Source: Paralvinella palmiformis
Lineage: Eukaryota > Annelida > Polychaeta > Terebellida > Alvinellidae
DNA: 64,000 nucleotides
Direction of reading: 5' to 3'
Assembly: GCA_025642065.1 (NCBI GenBank)
Contig: JAODUP010000704.1
Span: 36,001 to 100,000, forward strand
The notes beneath the pieces were generated by a model, which did not search any database, had not been told where the DNA came from, and was given only the letters and a program-made list of their open reading frames with translations. The position numbers and the translations under genes are program-made. The stretch's first letter is position 1; each line of letters opens with the position of its first letter. Shown one piece after another: positions 51,092-63,924 of this stretch.

Positions 51092-54000
51092 ATATGAAGT
51101 CAACACATCAATACGTCTAACCGTCTTGCTACTATGGAACCTGAATTCTAGACGCTCAAACACCGATGCTGAACTGTTGATCCGATGCTGAACTATTTAG
51201 TTCAAATTGAACCCACATTTAATTGACTGATCATTTGGCTGACGATATGAAGACTCTTCGCTGATCAATAATTCATCAATAGATGACCATGGATCAGGTT
51301 CCCGTAATTCATTGGCTTATTAATGACATCAAACTGTAAGGGTAAGCCAGGACGGCAAAAGATAGGCAATTCATAGTGTCGTAGGACTTTGACAGATGGG
51401 CAGTCGAAATGGTCGCTAAGATGACCTTGACTCTTATGACCTATCCTGATCCGGATAAGACGATCGTACAACTTACGTTTGTGCCCTCTGGCGTCTGCTC
51501 AGCGACTGATCATAGCTGGTTCTGTCCTCGACTGGACACTCCAGAAAACTCCGGAATGGCATCATGCGCCAAGACTTGCTCGATGTATATGCCGCAGCAT
51601 CTCCGGATGTCGAACAAGACTTTGAGCGAATCCTGCCAAACATAGCTGGTTACGAATCCGTTCAGGAGTTCCCGCAACAGTTTCCTCTAGCGAGGGCGAT
51701 GAGAGGTTTTGATGACAAATTCCCAGTGACGAGTTCCAAACAAAAGTTCCAATAACAACTTCCAATAACAAGGCACAAAAACCGGTATCACTGATAGGTT
51801 CTTGCCGTTCATGATACTACCTTAAGTGGCCATTGATGCGATATGAGCCCATGACAGCAAAGTTGTCGTAGAGACTTATTTTCCCAAATGACGCGTGTTT
51901 GTGCATTTACCCGCTCTAGCACGTGTGCCTGGAGGAGGCAAGCGTGCTGCAGAGATATGTAGAGCTTCTTTTACTGAAAACGGATCAATGGCCCAGTCTC
52001 CCGCAAGTGTGTGTGTGTGTGTGTGTGTGCACGCGAACCCGCGAGCTTGTTCCTTGCGCATGCACACACTCAGGGTGTACGCATTTTTCCTCCCTCCCCG
52101 ACGCCTCGTTCGTCTGTTTACAGTTTCGGAAGAGCGCCATCTCTAGGACGAGAAAAGACCTAGCTCCGATCGAGCTCCCCCCCCCCCTCCAGTCATGGCT
52201 TGCTTGAGTCAACACCTTATATCAAATGTGTTGTCATAGTAACCGTGGACGCGCCGCGGTGTCTGATGGCATATTGTATGTAGGACGAAAAGCTCGAGAG
52301 GACAGAAGTTAATGATAGAAATCACGACATTAAAAGGCTACCAGAGATAAACAGTGGGTCGATTTACGGGAGGGCGGATTGTCCTGGTTGTGTGGCTTCT
52401 TGTCTCTCTTAGCAAGGATATGTGTGTTTGTTTGTGTGTATATGAGTATGTGTGTCTGTATACGCTGTTTGTTTTCTGCTAATTAGGTGGGAAGTCCGAA
52501 ACGGGTGTCATAGAAGTGTTTACGATAAGGTGGCAGTATGGCAAACCACCCTGGCACAGATTATGAAAATTCGAAGGTTACGCCATCGCTTTCCCCCCAC
52601 AGCTCGTTTAAGCCTGCAACAGGTATTTTAGTTTTGTGGTTATTTTCGTTGGACTTAGAGAGAGAGAGAGAGAGAAAGGGGGGAGGGGAGAGAGAGAAGA
52701 ATCACATATAGCATGCTATCATAACAACATCATTATCACGTGTGAGGCCGTCCTTTACAAATCACTCACAATTAGTGATGGCAATTAGCCGATTCTCACA
52801 CATGACAGTCAGTGGTATCAATATGAATCATTTCTGCGGAGATAAACAACTAATTTAGTAAACAACAATAACAAATATACAAAGTGTACCGAGATTTGTT
52901 CCGTTACCTGCTTCCAGATGGCGCCACAAACAGAAAGGTGTTGATCAAGTTGTTATGGATTATATGATACAATGGCAGAGTTAAGGGCATAGTTGAATTG
53001 TAACTAGCTATGATATTTTGGGTTTTCTGTTGCATGTATAGTATTATGATTATATATTAATGTATTAATATTTTAATGTGAGCTTTTACGTATGTTTTAT
53101 TTCTAATTCGGGATATTAGCTTGAGAGTTAAAGGTCTCCCTTCTCTAGGTTTGGCACCACGAAGAATCTTCCTTACCATGCATTCGTGAGACATTTAAAT
53201 AAATCATTGTGCACAACCTTTTGACCTAAACCCGATGTACACCAGGGACCTATCAGCAAGATACAAACATGCTTCTCGTGTCCTCAAGTAATTGTTGATA
53301 CTGTCAGAACAAATCCGTTCAGCCAGAGGATCCCAGTTAACAAATCGCGGCACGCAAGAACGCACGCACACATGCACGCACAAAACAGCTAATACAAATA
53401 TAACATTATACCACGGGGCTCTTTGACAATGTTTTGACTCGTACCTGTAACCTGGAGGGCCCCGGAAAGATCCGTATAAACGCCAGAATCAGACGGAATG
53501 GACTCTCTACTCTTTGGATCACCGCCTAGCAGGTGTGATCCGGAATGGGATACTAGTTAAATCGGATTCACTTCGCCCAATTAGTGGAGATACAGCGAAG
53601 TTGCATCATCCACCCCCACCCACTCATCAATATATTGGTCTTCCATCAAATAGAAGGCAGAATATTTGATTAGACGATCATCTTCTTCTTTAGATATTAC
53701 ATTCTGGATCCTAACCGGCGATTTATGAATGGATCACGTGACATAATACAAACATGATGATCAGTTTGTATCCATGTTAAACAATTATCTATGTCAGAGA
53801 TCTTGTAGCGTCTCTTCTATTATCGTCTGATTTAATACAACTTCGGAGTGTTTTTATTTTAACTTATAGTGTACAGGTTTGAACGCCTATTGGATACTTT
53901 TTAGTACTTAGAGATGGAGACTATACTACTACTAATACTAATAATAATAATGTTACTAGATATTATTGTTTTATTATAACTATTGTTGTTTTTGTTATTG

Positions 54001-54359
54001 TTATAAACATGTGTTAAGTTTGTTTGTTGTGGCTTAGTCTTTCTTTTTAAAAGTGTACATTGAATTGTTGATAACTAAATAATAAGATTATAAAAAAATC
54101 TTACAATAAAATGATTTCGTTCCAACAGTTAATACTGTGTGTTATGTGTGGGGATTGAATCGGACATCCTGACCTGTGTGTTTGTGTGTGTGTGTGGAGG
54201 GATGTCGGGCGGGGTTAGGGTGGTCATGTACTCATCTCGTCTCAGATCGGATACCAGATTTACAAACTGAGAACGTCTCTTGCGAGCTCGTCCACAAACA
54301 AAACTAGGTCACGTTGTGGGAAATAGAACATAGGCGTACCCCCACGAATAGGAATTCAC

Positions 54360-54879
54360 CATTGGCCTGAAAGAAAACTAGACCGAACACTCAGTGGTGT
54401 TTGATTGGACCGCCATGACCAGACAACGTTGACTTCCGGTAGGGGCAAAAAGCAACGTAGAAGCGGATGCGCTTCAAGTTTTAAACCTACGAATACGGAC
54501 ATTTATTGTGATGCGTGCATTATAATTTTTGTGTGTGCAGACAATCTGTATTACTCCTGTCCTATTATATGCCATGAAATATGTAAATGTCGTTTTATGC
54601 AAGTCTGTAAATCTAGTTTAGTTGGGATCAAACGTCAGAGATGGTTGTCGAATAGGCTAAATATAATAATAGTTGAGCTTAATTTCCCGCCAAAAGCCAA
54701 CGCTTTAACAGTTATTTTAAATGTGTTCCTTATACTTACCGATGAAAAGATATTCTTTTTGTATTACTTTATAAACCTGATTTTGTAGTCTGCGTTCCTT
54801 TATGCCCCGGCCGGAAGTTGGGACCTCTTTGCCATCAAATCGGCGGCCATGTTTGGTCTAGTTTTCTTTCAGGTCAATG
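54360..54879. mobile_element. 520-bp hAT- or P-like TIR transposon with 8-bp TSD
   Basis: The left terminus CATTGGCCTGAAAGAAAACT plus AGACC and the inverted right terminus CATTGACCTGAAAGAAAACT plus AGACC match at 24 of 25 bases. Weaker inverted similarity continues for about 75 bases (tttgattgg / tttgatgg; acttccggtaggggc / acttccggccggggc). The 8-bp direct repeat gaattcac flanks it at 54352-54359 and 54880-54887. An 8-bp duplication is typical of hAT and P superfamilies. An open frame of 128 codons (54405-54788, first codon TTG) fills the interior but lacks any recognised transposase motif. Confidence 0.88.
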
Positions 54880-55957
54880 GAATTCACGATGAGAGCGAGT
54901 AAAAAAATCGCGTTTTGCAGCGACAATCATTTCACGACCAGCGCGATATTCTATACATGAGCAAAACGCACTATATCTTGTGCTCACGGATATCATAGAA
55001 ACCCGTTTAGGTCTATCAGAAATTCACTAGGCGTATTGAAAAATCTCGGTTTACAAGAAAAATTAAGTCGTATTTAAAAACTTCATGTTAAAAAATATAT
55101 TTCAACTTATATTTAATAGATCGGGGTCAAGGTTGAGGAGAAACCAGGAAAAATCTGGAAACCATATTCTAAACGTGAGGCAACCTTTTCTGCAAGTTTT
55201 GTGTACGAACCTCGGCATTATTTCCGCACTCATGCGACTATCTCGTGTATGAGCTCTTGATTAAATGTTATATTATAATTAAAATTATTCTATATTATCC
55301 CGTATCAATAATTCTAGCATCCTGTAGACTAAAAGGGCCAAATCGAATGTGATTTCAGCGCGTCCAGCATGATTGATTTTAAGGCTCGTTAGTACACTAT
55401 GAGCCATTCAATTCACGGGGAATCTACACGGAAGCGTTATACGAACGTTATGACGAATTACCGACAAACGGTCAGTTTATAGAAACGTTATGACGGCGAA
55501 CTGATACCGGAAATGTTAACGTTCATCGCACAGGATAGGCGTGTTTTCAGTGTAAGCCGAATTGGCAACCTGACACTGCTCCTTACCTCGTTGTCTCGTT
55601 ATAAATCTCCTGTCACGATTCATTTGGGTATTTCTGTGTGCCATTTATTGCGGCATCAAATTCGATGGATGAGTTCAATTCAGTTTTTTACTTTCGGGAC
55701 TGGTCACGACTATGACATATGGCTTGGTGGGAGGGGGAACGGGGGTTCGGGAGGGGCGGAGAAATGCATGGGGAAACAAGCCCCAAAACAGAGTTATGAG
55801 TCGGCTTCCAACCTACAACCTAGAGGTTTGTAACGTGTTGCTCTAACAGCTGTGCCCAAGTAAAAAAAACAACAGATGGTTTTAGCTGGCCTCTGTCTGA
55901 GCAACTGAGTTGATGGATGAAGTGTCCTACAATTGTAGGTATCATTAGACGTGGTCC

Positions 55958-56171
55958 AGGAGTGCGGTGGATAGAGCACTGCTCAAAGGATAGAATCTCA
56001 ATGGTATCTGGTTTTGGGTGGAATGTTTTCCCCAGACAGTTGCCTATCAGCCACAGGAGCCGAAGCTGAACAACTCACTCACTCACTCACTCACTCACTC
56101 ACTCACTCACTCACTCACTCACTCACTCACTCACTCACTCACTCACTCACTCACTCACTCACTCACTCACT
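55958..56171 (+). mobile_element. SINE family D with a 100-base (ACTC)n tail
   Basis: tRNA-like head (tgcggtggatagagcactgc), body (ttttccccagacagttgcct, ggagccgaagctgaacaact), then a pure (CACT)n run at 56073-56171. The clearest example of a SINE ending in a long tetranucleotide array. Confidence 0.85.
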
Positions 56172-56207
56172 CGCCTCCGTACTCTAGTTGGTAGCACGTT
56201 GTGCACA

Positions 56208-56260
56208 GATACACACACACACGTGCACACACACACATACACACAGAGAGAGAGAGAGAG

Positions 56261-56318
<58 letters not shown>

Positions 56319-56355
56319 TCAGATAGACAGATAGACAGATAGATAGATAGATAGA
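56208..56355. repeat. (CA)n, (AG)n, (GT)n, (GATA)n compound microsatellite
   Basis: Four simple-repeat blocks in succession, directly after the SINE-D array. Confidence 0.9.
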
Positions 56356-58140
56356 TATGGCAATAATATATTCATATTGCCTCAAAACATTTTCGAATGT
56401 CATATAAACAACATTTATCACAATGTCTCGCCCAGACACACGCACGCACGGACGCACGGACGCACGCACGCACGCACGGACGCACGCACAAATTATTCTA
56501 TTTTTTTTAAATAACAACTGCAGAGTGACGAGCTGACAAGAAGGTCGCCCTGGTTCGTCGTATTTAATGGACGAGTATGATGTTTAAGTGTCAGCAGGAT
56601 TATCCGACCAAATACCAGAAGTACCACAAGTACCAGAAGTACCACAATTACCAGAAATACCATAAGTACCACAAGTATCACCCACACGACGGTGTCCTGG
56701 TGTAGTGTGAACAACGTCTACTTGTCAACTCAACGTTCACGTGGCAGTGTTCAATAACAGAATAGTCGGTATCGAATCCAAGTACTGGCTGCTGATATTT
56801 CCTGTGCCCATTGTTCGATTAAACAATCTGATGCTGATGATGATAATGATGATGATGATGATGATGTTAATGATGATGACGACGACGATTACACAGCTAA
56901 ATGTACAATGGCCATACAATTTGAGTACGGCCACTTATCACAACATCTAGGATAGGAATGTTTAATCTGAAAGCAGATGTTCCACAAGACGCATCCCGGA
57001 GACTACAAGGTACGGTGACAATTTAGACTCATCCACCAATTATGTCATTATAATCATAACGAGACATATTTTTTGAGAGAATGACATAATTTTGTAATAT
57101 TCCTCAAGATCACTCCTTTACAGAAACGGGCAAAATTCGAGTTATCCGACGAGCATAATGTTTACATCGTCTATTTCTACCTGAGCTATTTCACGGGAAT
57201 AATGGCGCGCCATCTCTATGGGTGGACCATTTAGAAGAATTCACTAATATCGCTCAGATCCCCCCCCCCCTCTCCCTCTCTCTCTCTACCCGCATCCTCT
57301 CTCCCAGTGTACTTCAATGGACTAGAATCTTGCCGACTCCGGCGGAAAATATCAGCAAAAATACGCGGTCGCCCGCCGGCAAATTGGTGGCTGGAAATTA
57401 TCGGAATTGAAATGCCTTATTCGTGGGGGAAATCCAGTTGCGAACACCCCCTAGTGGAGGATCGTTTCGGCCAACGTTAGAGACGATGCCATTACGCGAC
57501 AATATGGCGGCCAGTGGGAATATGCCTCTTGTCCGGGTCTTCTGCGTCTGGCTGAAATTTTGAGCGCACTCAAAGGGCGCATCCCAACTCCCAGAGGCGG
57601 ATACTTTTCGTTAGTCAACGCCATGCAGTATTATATTAAGCGGCCACTGAGCGGCTTTCATAATTCTATCGTCCGTTCATCGAAAATTACCCCCCCCCCC
57701 CCCCCGACATTCGGTCACAATATCCATACATTAGACGACCTTAAAGGTAGGAGTCGTCATATTGTGAACGCCATCACTCGGCGTCTAAGGTCAGCATCTA
57801 CAGAAATACATCTATCAGCTGACCCCCCTCTCAGAGCCGGGGTCATCCATTTTCCTTCCGCTCATCAAATGACCAACAACGACGTAGGTCATCCCAATCG
57901 ATCTAACAATAGTTACGGGTAAGACATCCCGACCATCGGCTAGGTCAGGTCTCCCCGGCCGGGTGTCTGCTTGGTTTGGTCAGTAGTCGCTTGATGGCGC
58001 CCTAATGCCGTGTCCCTTCGGCCCAGAGCCACGTCGTACCCAAGTGCTTTCGGATGAAATAAACAAACAGCGGCGTGCTATAATGGCATCGCTTGAGTAA
58101 TGAAGGCCACTGTTTGCGGCATCAGCTAGAGTTGAGAGGA

Positions 58141-58153
58141 TGTATATATATAC

Positions 58154-58192
<39 letters not shown>

Positions 58193-58289
58193 CAACATGT
58201 CAAAGCTGTGGAATAAATTGATACACGAAAAGAAATGTGAATAAGACTGATTAGTGACATTACAGATTAACTACTACACAACACACACC

Positions 58290-58325
<36 letters not shown>

Positions 58326-58411
58326 CAGATATATATAGATACACACACGCACACACACATACACACAAACACACACACACACACACAAATAGAGAGAGAG
58401 AGAGAGAGAGA

Positions 58412-58454
<43 letters not shown>
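58141..58454. repeat. Cluster of (TA)n, (AG)n and (CA)n arrays
   Basis: TA 58141-58188, AG 58289-58320, CA 58341-58386, AG 58391-58412 and TA 58413-58454. They generate many overlapping spurious frames. Confidence 0.92.
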
Positions 58455-58459
<5 letters not shown>

Positions 58460-58960
58460 ATACACACAGAGTGAGAGAGAGACGCCTCAGATGTCACATG
58501 ACGTCTATAATTTGACAACAATTGGCATTATCTTTCTTACGCCCATCCCGTTATTAGATACCAATCCGACTGCTGCCGTTACCCGGATGTTAATATCACT
58601 CCCGAACAAACTATCAAAAATCACATCGGCGACGCTGATTAGTCACGTGACCACCAAAAAATGGCCGCATGCCATACTGCCGCCACCTAGCGAATGATAT
58701 AACCAACTATCCATTGTCACTGCACGATTCCTTGAACAAGACAACGCAGTTTGTATCAATGACGATCCCTTCAATTCTAGGAAATAAATTAGACTCAAAA
58801 GGCTCGGTGTTTAACAATATAACAAGAATACTAGATCTAATTTCAAATATGTTCCGCATCACATAGGTCAGATAGTTGCTTTGATGTAACAACATGTTAA
58901 ACAATTACAAGTACACCGATTTATTCCACCCCCCCCCCCCAATATGTGTGTGTGTATGTC

Positions 58961-58996
<36 letters not shown>

Positions 58997-59263
58997 CATA
59001 CATGGGTGTGTGTGTGCTTGTGTATATGTGTTAATATGCAATATAGGCTTATTTCCACTAGTATGGCACTATTATGAAATTAATGTGACAGTATTGTAAC
59101 ACATACTGGTTCTCATATAGAATATACACGGTAGGTGTCGCCACCAGCCAAGACCGTGACGGGACCCGGTCAAGGTTATCGAACCCTTGTTCCTACTGAA
59201 CCAGATCTGAGTATCTTTGTCAGACTGGCGCGAAATTCCCCAAACCAACCAAGAATGGATAGC

Positions 59264-59495
59264 GCACTATTAGTTGTGCGCATGGAAGTCAAGGTAGAAA
59301 AGCTAGGGAAAAGTGACCCACTTATTCAGCAAAGAAACAACAACAACAACAGGAACGATCTGGATAACAGTGATAAAATCGTCGTCTGATGTATCTCCTA
59401 CATAAGGGGATAAAACGTCGTTTATTAGGCAATCGTGAATCTTCCTAATGTTAGCAAAACCCGGACGGTGTACTATTAGTTGCGCGCATGGAAAT
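59264..59495 (+). repeat. Direct repeat pair of about 25 bp, 203 bp apart
   Basis: actattagttgtgcgcatgg (about 59267) and actattagttgcgcgcatgg (about 59470) differ at one base and both continue with aa. Possibly the ends of an uncharacterised insertion. Confidence 0.6.
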
Positions 59496-59896
59496 TAAAT
59501 CGACCCGCTAACGGAACGTGTCACATTTAATACGACCAGATCCGGATCAAAACTACGAGATCGTGGCGCGGTTCAACTTCCGCCGGCCCGAGTCGCGAAG
59601 CGTTCGTGCCCCCATTAAGACTGCGGGGCCGCAGCTGGCCGAGAGCTGGCGAGTGGGCGTCTGGCCATCATCGGGACTCGTCGAAATTTTCGCTGATCAA
59701 TTATTTAAGAATCCCGCGCCCCGTCCAGGCTCCCAGATATGATGACGACACCGAGCCACCGGAAGAATGCCGAATCGCCGACTCCCGGCCACGGCAAGCG
59801 GAAGAAATATTACCGGTAATGACACGAGGACAGGGGTGGCAATGGCGACACCTGGCGAGCGCCGATGGACTCAGCCAGGCGAGGTGCCTGACTGTG

Positions 59897-60070
59897 CGAT
59901 GTTAGATGATCACGTGACGTCGGCGATATTAAATAATTACGAGGCGTGGGCGATTTTAGGCTATATTAGATAGACCCGTGCGGTGGGCGATATTAGGCGT
60001 CATTAAATAGACATGGTCGGTGGGCGATATAAGATAGCCCACTTTGGTGTGGGCGATATCAAGTGACGTC
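59897..60070 (+). repeat. Degenerate tandem repeat around ggtgggcgatatta
   Basis: Five ggcgat(a/t)tt-like units start at about 59922, 59948, 59985, 60022 and 60051, two of them 37 bp apart twice over. The region is CpG-rich and has CRE-like TGACGT at both ends. Confidence 0.7.
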
Positions 60071-60397
60071 TTGGCAATAACGTCAGATACCAAGAATCTG
60101 AGAAAGAAGTGACGTATTTCCGGTGAAGGCGACGATTCGCCATTGATATACAAGCGGCAAGGAAACAATGGCTGAATATCACTTGTTTAATTACTTAGTG
60201 ATCAATACGCCATCTGGCGGTCTCGAATGATTATGACGTCAGGATCAGACCGCTTATGACGTAGGCGATGAGGGAGAGATGTATAAAATGTATAATTTGA
60301 TCGTTATCCGTCATTGTGTTAGTACTATTAGTATTATTGGTAGTAATACTATTAATATTGATACTATTAGTAGTGGTATCGGCTGTAAGTACTATGT

Positions 60398-60425
60398 GTG
60401 ATCAGCGCCGAAGCTGAACAACTAT
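60398..60425 (+). mobile_element. SINE family D fragment
   Basis: gtgatcagcgccgaagctga followed by acaacta is the family-D 3' block without its tail. Trinucleotide (CTA)n arrays follow. Confidence 0.6.
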
Positions 60426-60436
60426 AAGTCGTGGTA

Positions 60437-60437
60437 G

Positions 60438-60470
<33 letters not shown>

Positions 60471-60700
60471 AACTAATAGTAGTAGTAGTAGTATCAGTAG
60501 TACTATTAGTGCCTACTACTACTACTACTACAAATAATTACAACATAATTAACAATAACATTATTTTAAAAATTCTAAAGATAATTTGTTATTGCTGCCA
60601 TCATATTAGTAACATAGTAGTATTAGTATTAATAGTATTAGTAGTGTTGGTAGCAGCATCGGCAGCAGCAGCAACAGCTGCAGCAGTAGCAGTAGTAATA
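60437..60700. repeat. (CTA)n / (AGT)n / (GCA)n trinucleotide region
   Basis: ACT runs (60437-60470), AGT runs (60478-60495), another ACT run (60517-60530) and mixed AGCAGC (60655-60690). ACT and AGT runs face each other and could fold. Confidence 0.85.
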
Positions 60701-61014
60701 TAAGTAATAGCAGTATTATTAGTAGCAGAGGCAGAAACTGTACAACTGCAAAACAATACTGCATTTATTTCACGATAATCACAATATGTCGATTATTTCC
60801 AACAAACTCCTATCTAACAAATTACTCCGTTGTAGAATAAATTCACGAACAATCATCTCAAACATCCTGATTGTTCGACATCTACTTGTTTGTATCACGT
60901 GACTAGGTGACCGTATTAACACGTGACTGCACTAATGCGGTGCCATTGGGTGAATAAGTACGGGAATGAACGGAGAATATAAGAATGAGTGAGCGAATGA
61001 TTGCATGTGATAAC

Positions 61015-61017
<3 letters not shown>

Positions 61018-61047
<30 letters not shown>
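61018..61047. repeat. (TA)n microsatellite
   Basis: Pure TA run, upstream non-genic region. Confidence 0.9.
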
Positions 61048-61051
<4 letters not shown>

Positions 61052-62594
61052 AGAGCGATTTCAGATTTCGTTGACAATTCGATTATTATTTGATAATTTT
61101 CAGTAAAATTAAAGTCTTCATTTAAATAAAAATAGTAAAATTTGAACGTCATTCCTCAGAAAGCTGAGAATGACGTTATTTACCAATATGAAGATCTTTC
61201 CACGTCCCCGAACCGAGGGAATGCATTATTAAACATCACGGAACGTCCAGGAACTCATTTTCCAACCGGTTCCCTGATGAGTCGTGTACAGGACATGTTG
61301 CCGTAGCAGTGACATCTTGGCGGAGTACCGCCTAGCCGGGCCAACGTTTGTTTACAACGGCGGCAAATTTGAGAATATATAGAACTTGTCTTTAATATTT
61401 CATGGTTTAGGTCTCCGGCATTGGGACGAGAGGGGGATTTGACGAACAGTCTAAATAGAATCGGCTCAAGACGATTGGACGGCTGGAGAATAGAATATAA
61501 ACTTTTCGACAAAAACCGGATTAATGCCTTTCAACGCATTTCGACGGAGCCAGATCTGGATAATTAAACGAGTGAGGATTTGGCATATAGTCGGTCTGGG
61601 ATAGCCTGAAAGCCAGACACCGGGATTAGAATCAGTTAAAAAAAGAATAAAAGACAAGGCTACGATTCAAAAACTGGTTCAAGGTCACGTCTGATGTGCA
61701 TGTTCCCCTTCTACGCTTCGTCTATGGGAGGACTACCTGAGTCAACGAGACATTTCTCAGAGTTGACAAAATCTCTTAAGTACACGGGCAGATAATTGTC
61801 AACTCACCCCCCCCCCCCTCCCCTATCCCCACCACCACCTCAAAAACGCATCCCCGGAGCTAAACCTGGCGACGAAGATGGTTAACGAGCGGATTCGATC
61901 TTCCCAAATCCGCCTCAACCTCACCTGGCACGTTTTGGAGGTGGCACCTAGACCAGCTTGTGCCGCTGATTAGACCATCGTATGACTTGTTAAATCGATA
62001 CGGGATGAAATCATCGGCGTCTCATCGCCTGAAGGAAGTTGGCCATGACGCGACCGGAGACGAAAATTTCAAAGACTTCACCAAACCTTATTCCGGTCGT
62101 CGTGATCTAAGGTGGAGGTCGACCAGAGGAATAATCTCCAATCGGCACATTGGAAAGGTCAAAAAGGGCCGAATTAGCCTTAGCCAAAGCTCTCAGGGAT
62201 GTGTCGCCCATGGGGCTCTCACTCGTCCACGACAACCCACCCACCCCCCCCCCCCCTCCCCACCGCAAAGACGTGTTTTTTATTTTCATTCTTTATCATT
62301 TTTCACGCTACTTCCTGTGGGTAATGTACAGATAATCTATTTGATTATAATTGTCTACCAGGTGGAGTGCAGTTTTTACAAATAATACACACACACACAC
62401 CGCACACACACGTACACACACATATACATACATACAGAGAGGGAGAGAGAGGTGTGGCTAATTATTAATCAAGTTTCTCCTATTGAGTACCTCTCACGGA
62501 ACCCTCAGGTATTTGTCATAGGATAAGATGTGATGACCTAGAGGGGGGGCGGAAGGAGCAGTCTCAAACAGGTGTATACCTTGATATACAATTA

Positions 62595-62745
62595 CCAACA
62601 CTTCCACCACCACTACTGCCACTACTGCCACAACTACCACTGCTACTACTAAAGCTATTCCAGCTGCTACTACTACTACTACTACGATTACTACTACCAT
62701 TACTGCTACTACTATTACTACTACTGATGCTAATAATAATAATAA
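62595..62745. repeat. (CTA)n/(CCA)n and (AAT)n trinucleotide region
   Basis: CCACTACTGCC-type triplets followed by an (AAT)n run at 62730-62750. Confidence 0.85.
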
Positions 62746-62896
62746 TAATATTTAGAACATTCCGCTGTAAAAATCCAGATTGTAAGTTATAATCCGACCT
62801 TAGAGTCACCCGACCTTGATATGACCAATACTGAATCTAAATACATCATTCACTAATTAATTATAATAATTATCAAAATCAGCAGTTAATCCCAAA

Positions 62897-63340
62897 TTGT
62901 ATATGTAAATGTAGTACATGTATATGTAAATGTAGTACATGTATATGTAAATGTAGGATATGTATATGTAAATGTAGTACATGTATATGTAAATGTAGTA
63001 CGTGTATGTGTAAATGTAGTACATGTATATGTAAATGAAGTACATGTATAGGTAAATGTAGTACATGTATATGTAAATGTAGTACATGTATAGGTAAATG
63101 TAGTACATGTATAGGTAAATGTAAATATAGTACATCTATATGTAAATGTAGGATATGTATATGTAAATGTAGCACATGCATTTGTAAATGTAGGGCATGC
63201 ATATGTAAATGTAGGACATTCGCATGTAAATGTAGGACATGCATATGCAAATTTGGGACAGTGTATATATAAATGTAGTATATATAGATGTAAATATAAG
63301 ACATGAATATGTAAATGTAGGATGTGTATGTCTAGATGTA
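62897..63340 (+). repeat. 21-bp minisatellite, about 21 units
   Basis: The unit tgtaaatgtagtacatgtat plus a. Units near 62900-63120 are nearly identical; those after 63120 diverge (aggacatgcatatg, agggcatgc) and one unit has a partial duplication (aaatgtaaatatag). As 21 is a multiple of 3, three - strand frames stay open over 80-160 codons, but codon content is pure repeat. Confidence 0.95.
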
Positions 63341-63770
63341 GAAAATGCATAAATAAAGTTAAGATATCCATTTTCTAAATATTTATGATGTCATAAATAG
63401 GCCTATAGTCAAAACATTATTCAATGTGATGCGAATTGCAAGTAGGAGTTCTTAGCCCTAGGTGTGTTTATGACAAAATATCGAAGGAGTGAGTGGCTTA
63501 TAGAAACTAGCACAAAATGTTATATTGTAACACCTTCCCCTGATAAAGAAATTAATAGGATCATACATTTTTTAAACACAGCAATTTTCTATACATGTTA
63601 GAACCAATTAAGCATTCCATACGAGCAAAGCCTAATTATCGGTTATTTAAATATATCAAAGGTTAACGTTGTCTAAGCTCTCTACTCTTAATGATAAATG
63701 GTTATTATGTTTTACTAAAACTGAGACAAGGCTGAGAGAATGTTTCGAATAATAAATCATTGGTGTAACA

Positions 63771-63772
<2 letters not shown>

Positions 63773-63812
<40 letters not shown>
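63773..63812. repeat. (TA)n microsatellite
   Basis: A 40-base TA run. Confidence 0.95.
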
Positions 63813-63813
<1 letters not shown>

Positions 63814-63924
63814 ATCTGTCAGTCGCTGAGCATTGATTCTGTGAGATGTGGTTGAATGACAAGGTCACAAGGTCGTGGCTAATGTTTGGGGGGGGAGTGG
63901 CGGATTATTTAAAATTAAAGTAAT

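Noticed and set aside
51393..51771. Overlapping + and - frames (MRQDLLDVYAAASPDVEQDF and others)
   Set aside because: No domain recognised, frames conflict, no splice context; could be an old element but nothing supports a gene.
61255..61657. - strand frames of 85 and 63 residues in a GC-rich patch
   Set aside because: No motif recognised and no clear acceptor or donor; not supported as GARNL3 or any other gene.
62886..63371. 161-residue - strand frame rich in FTYTCTT
   Set aside because: Produced by a 21-bp minisatellite whose length is a multiple of three; three frames are open at once.
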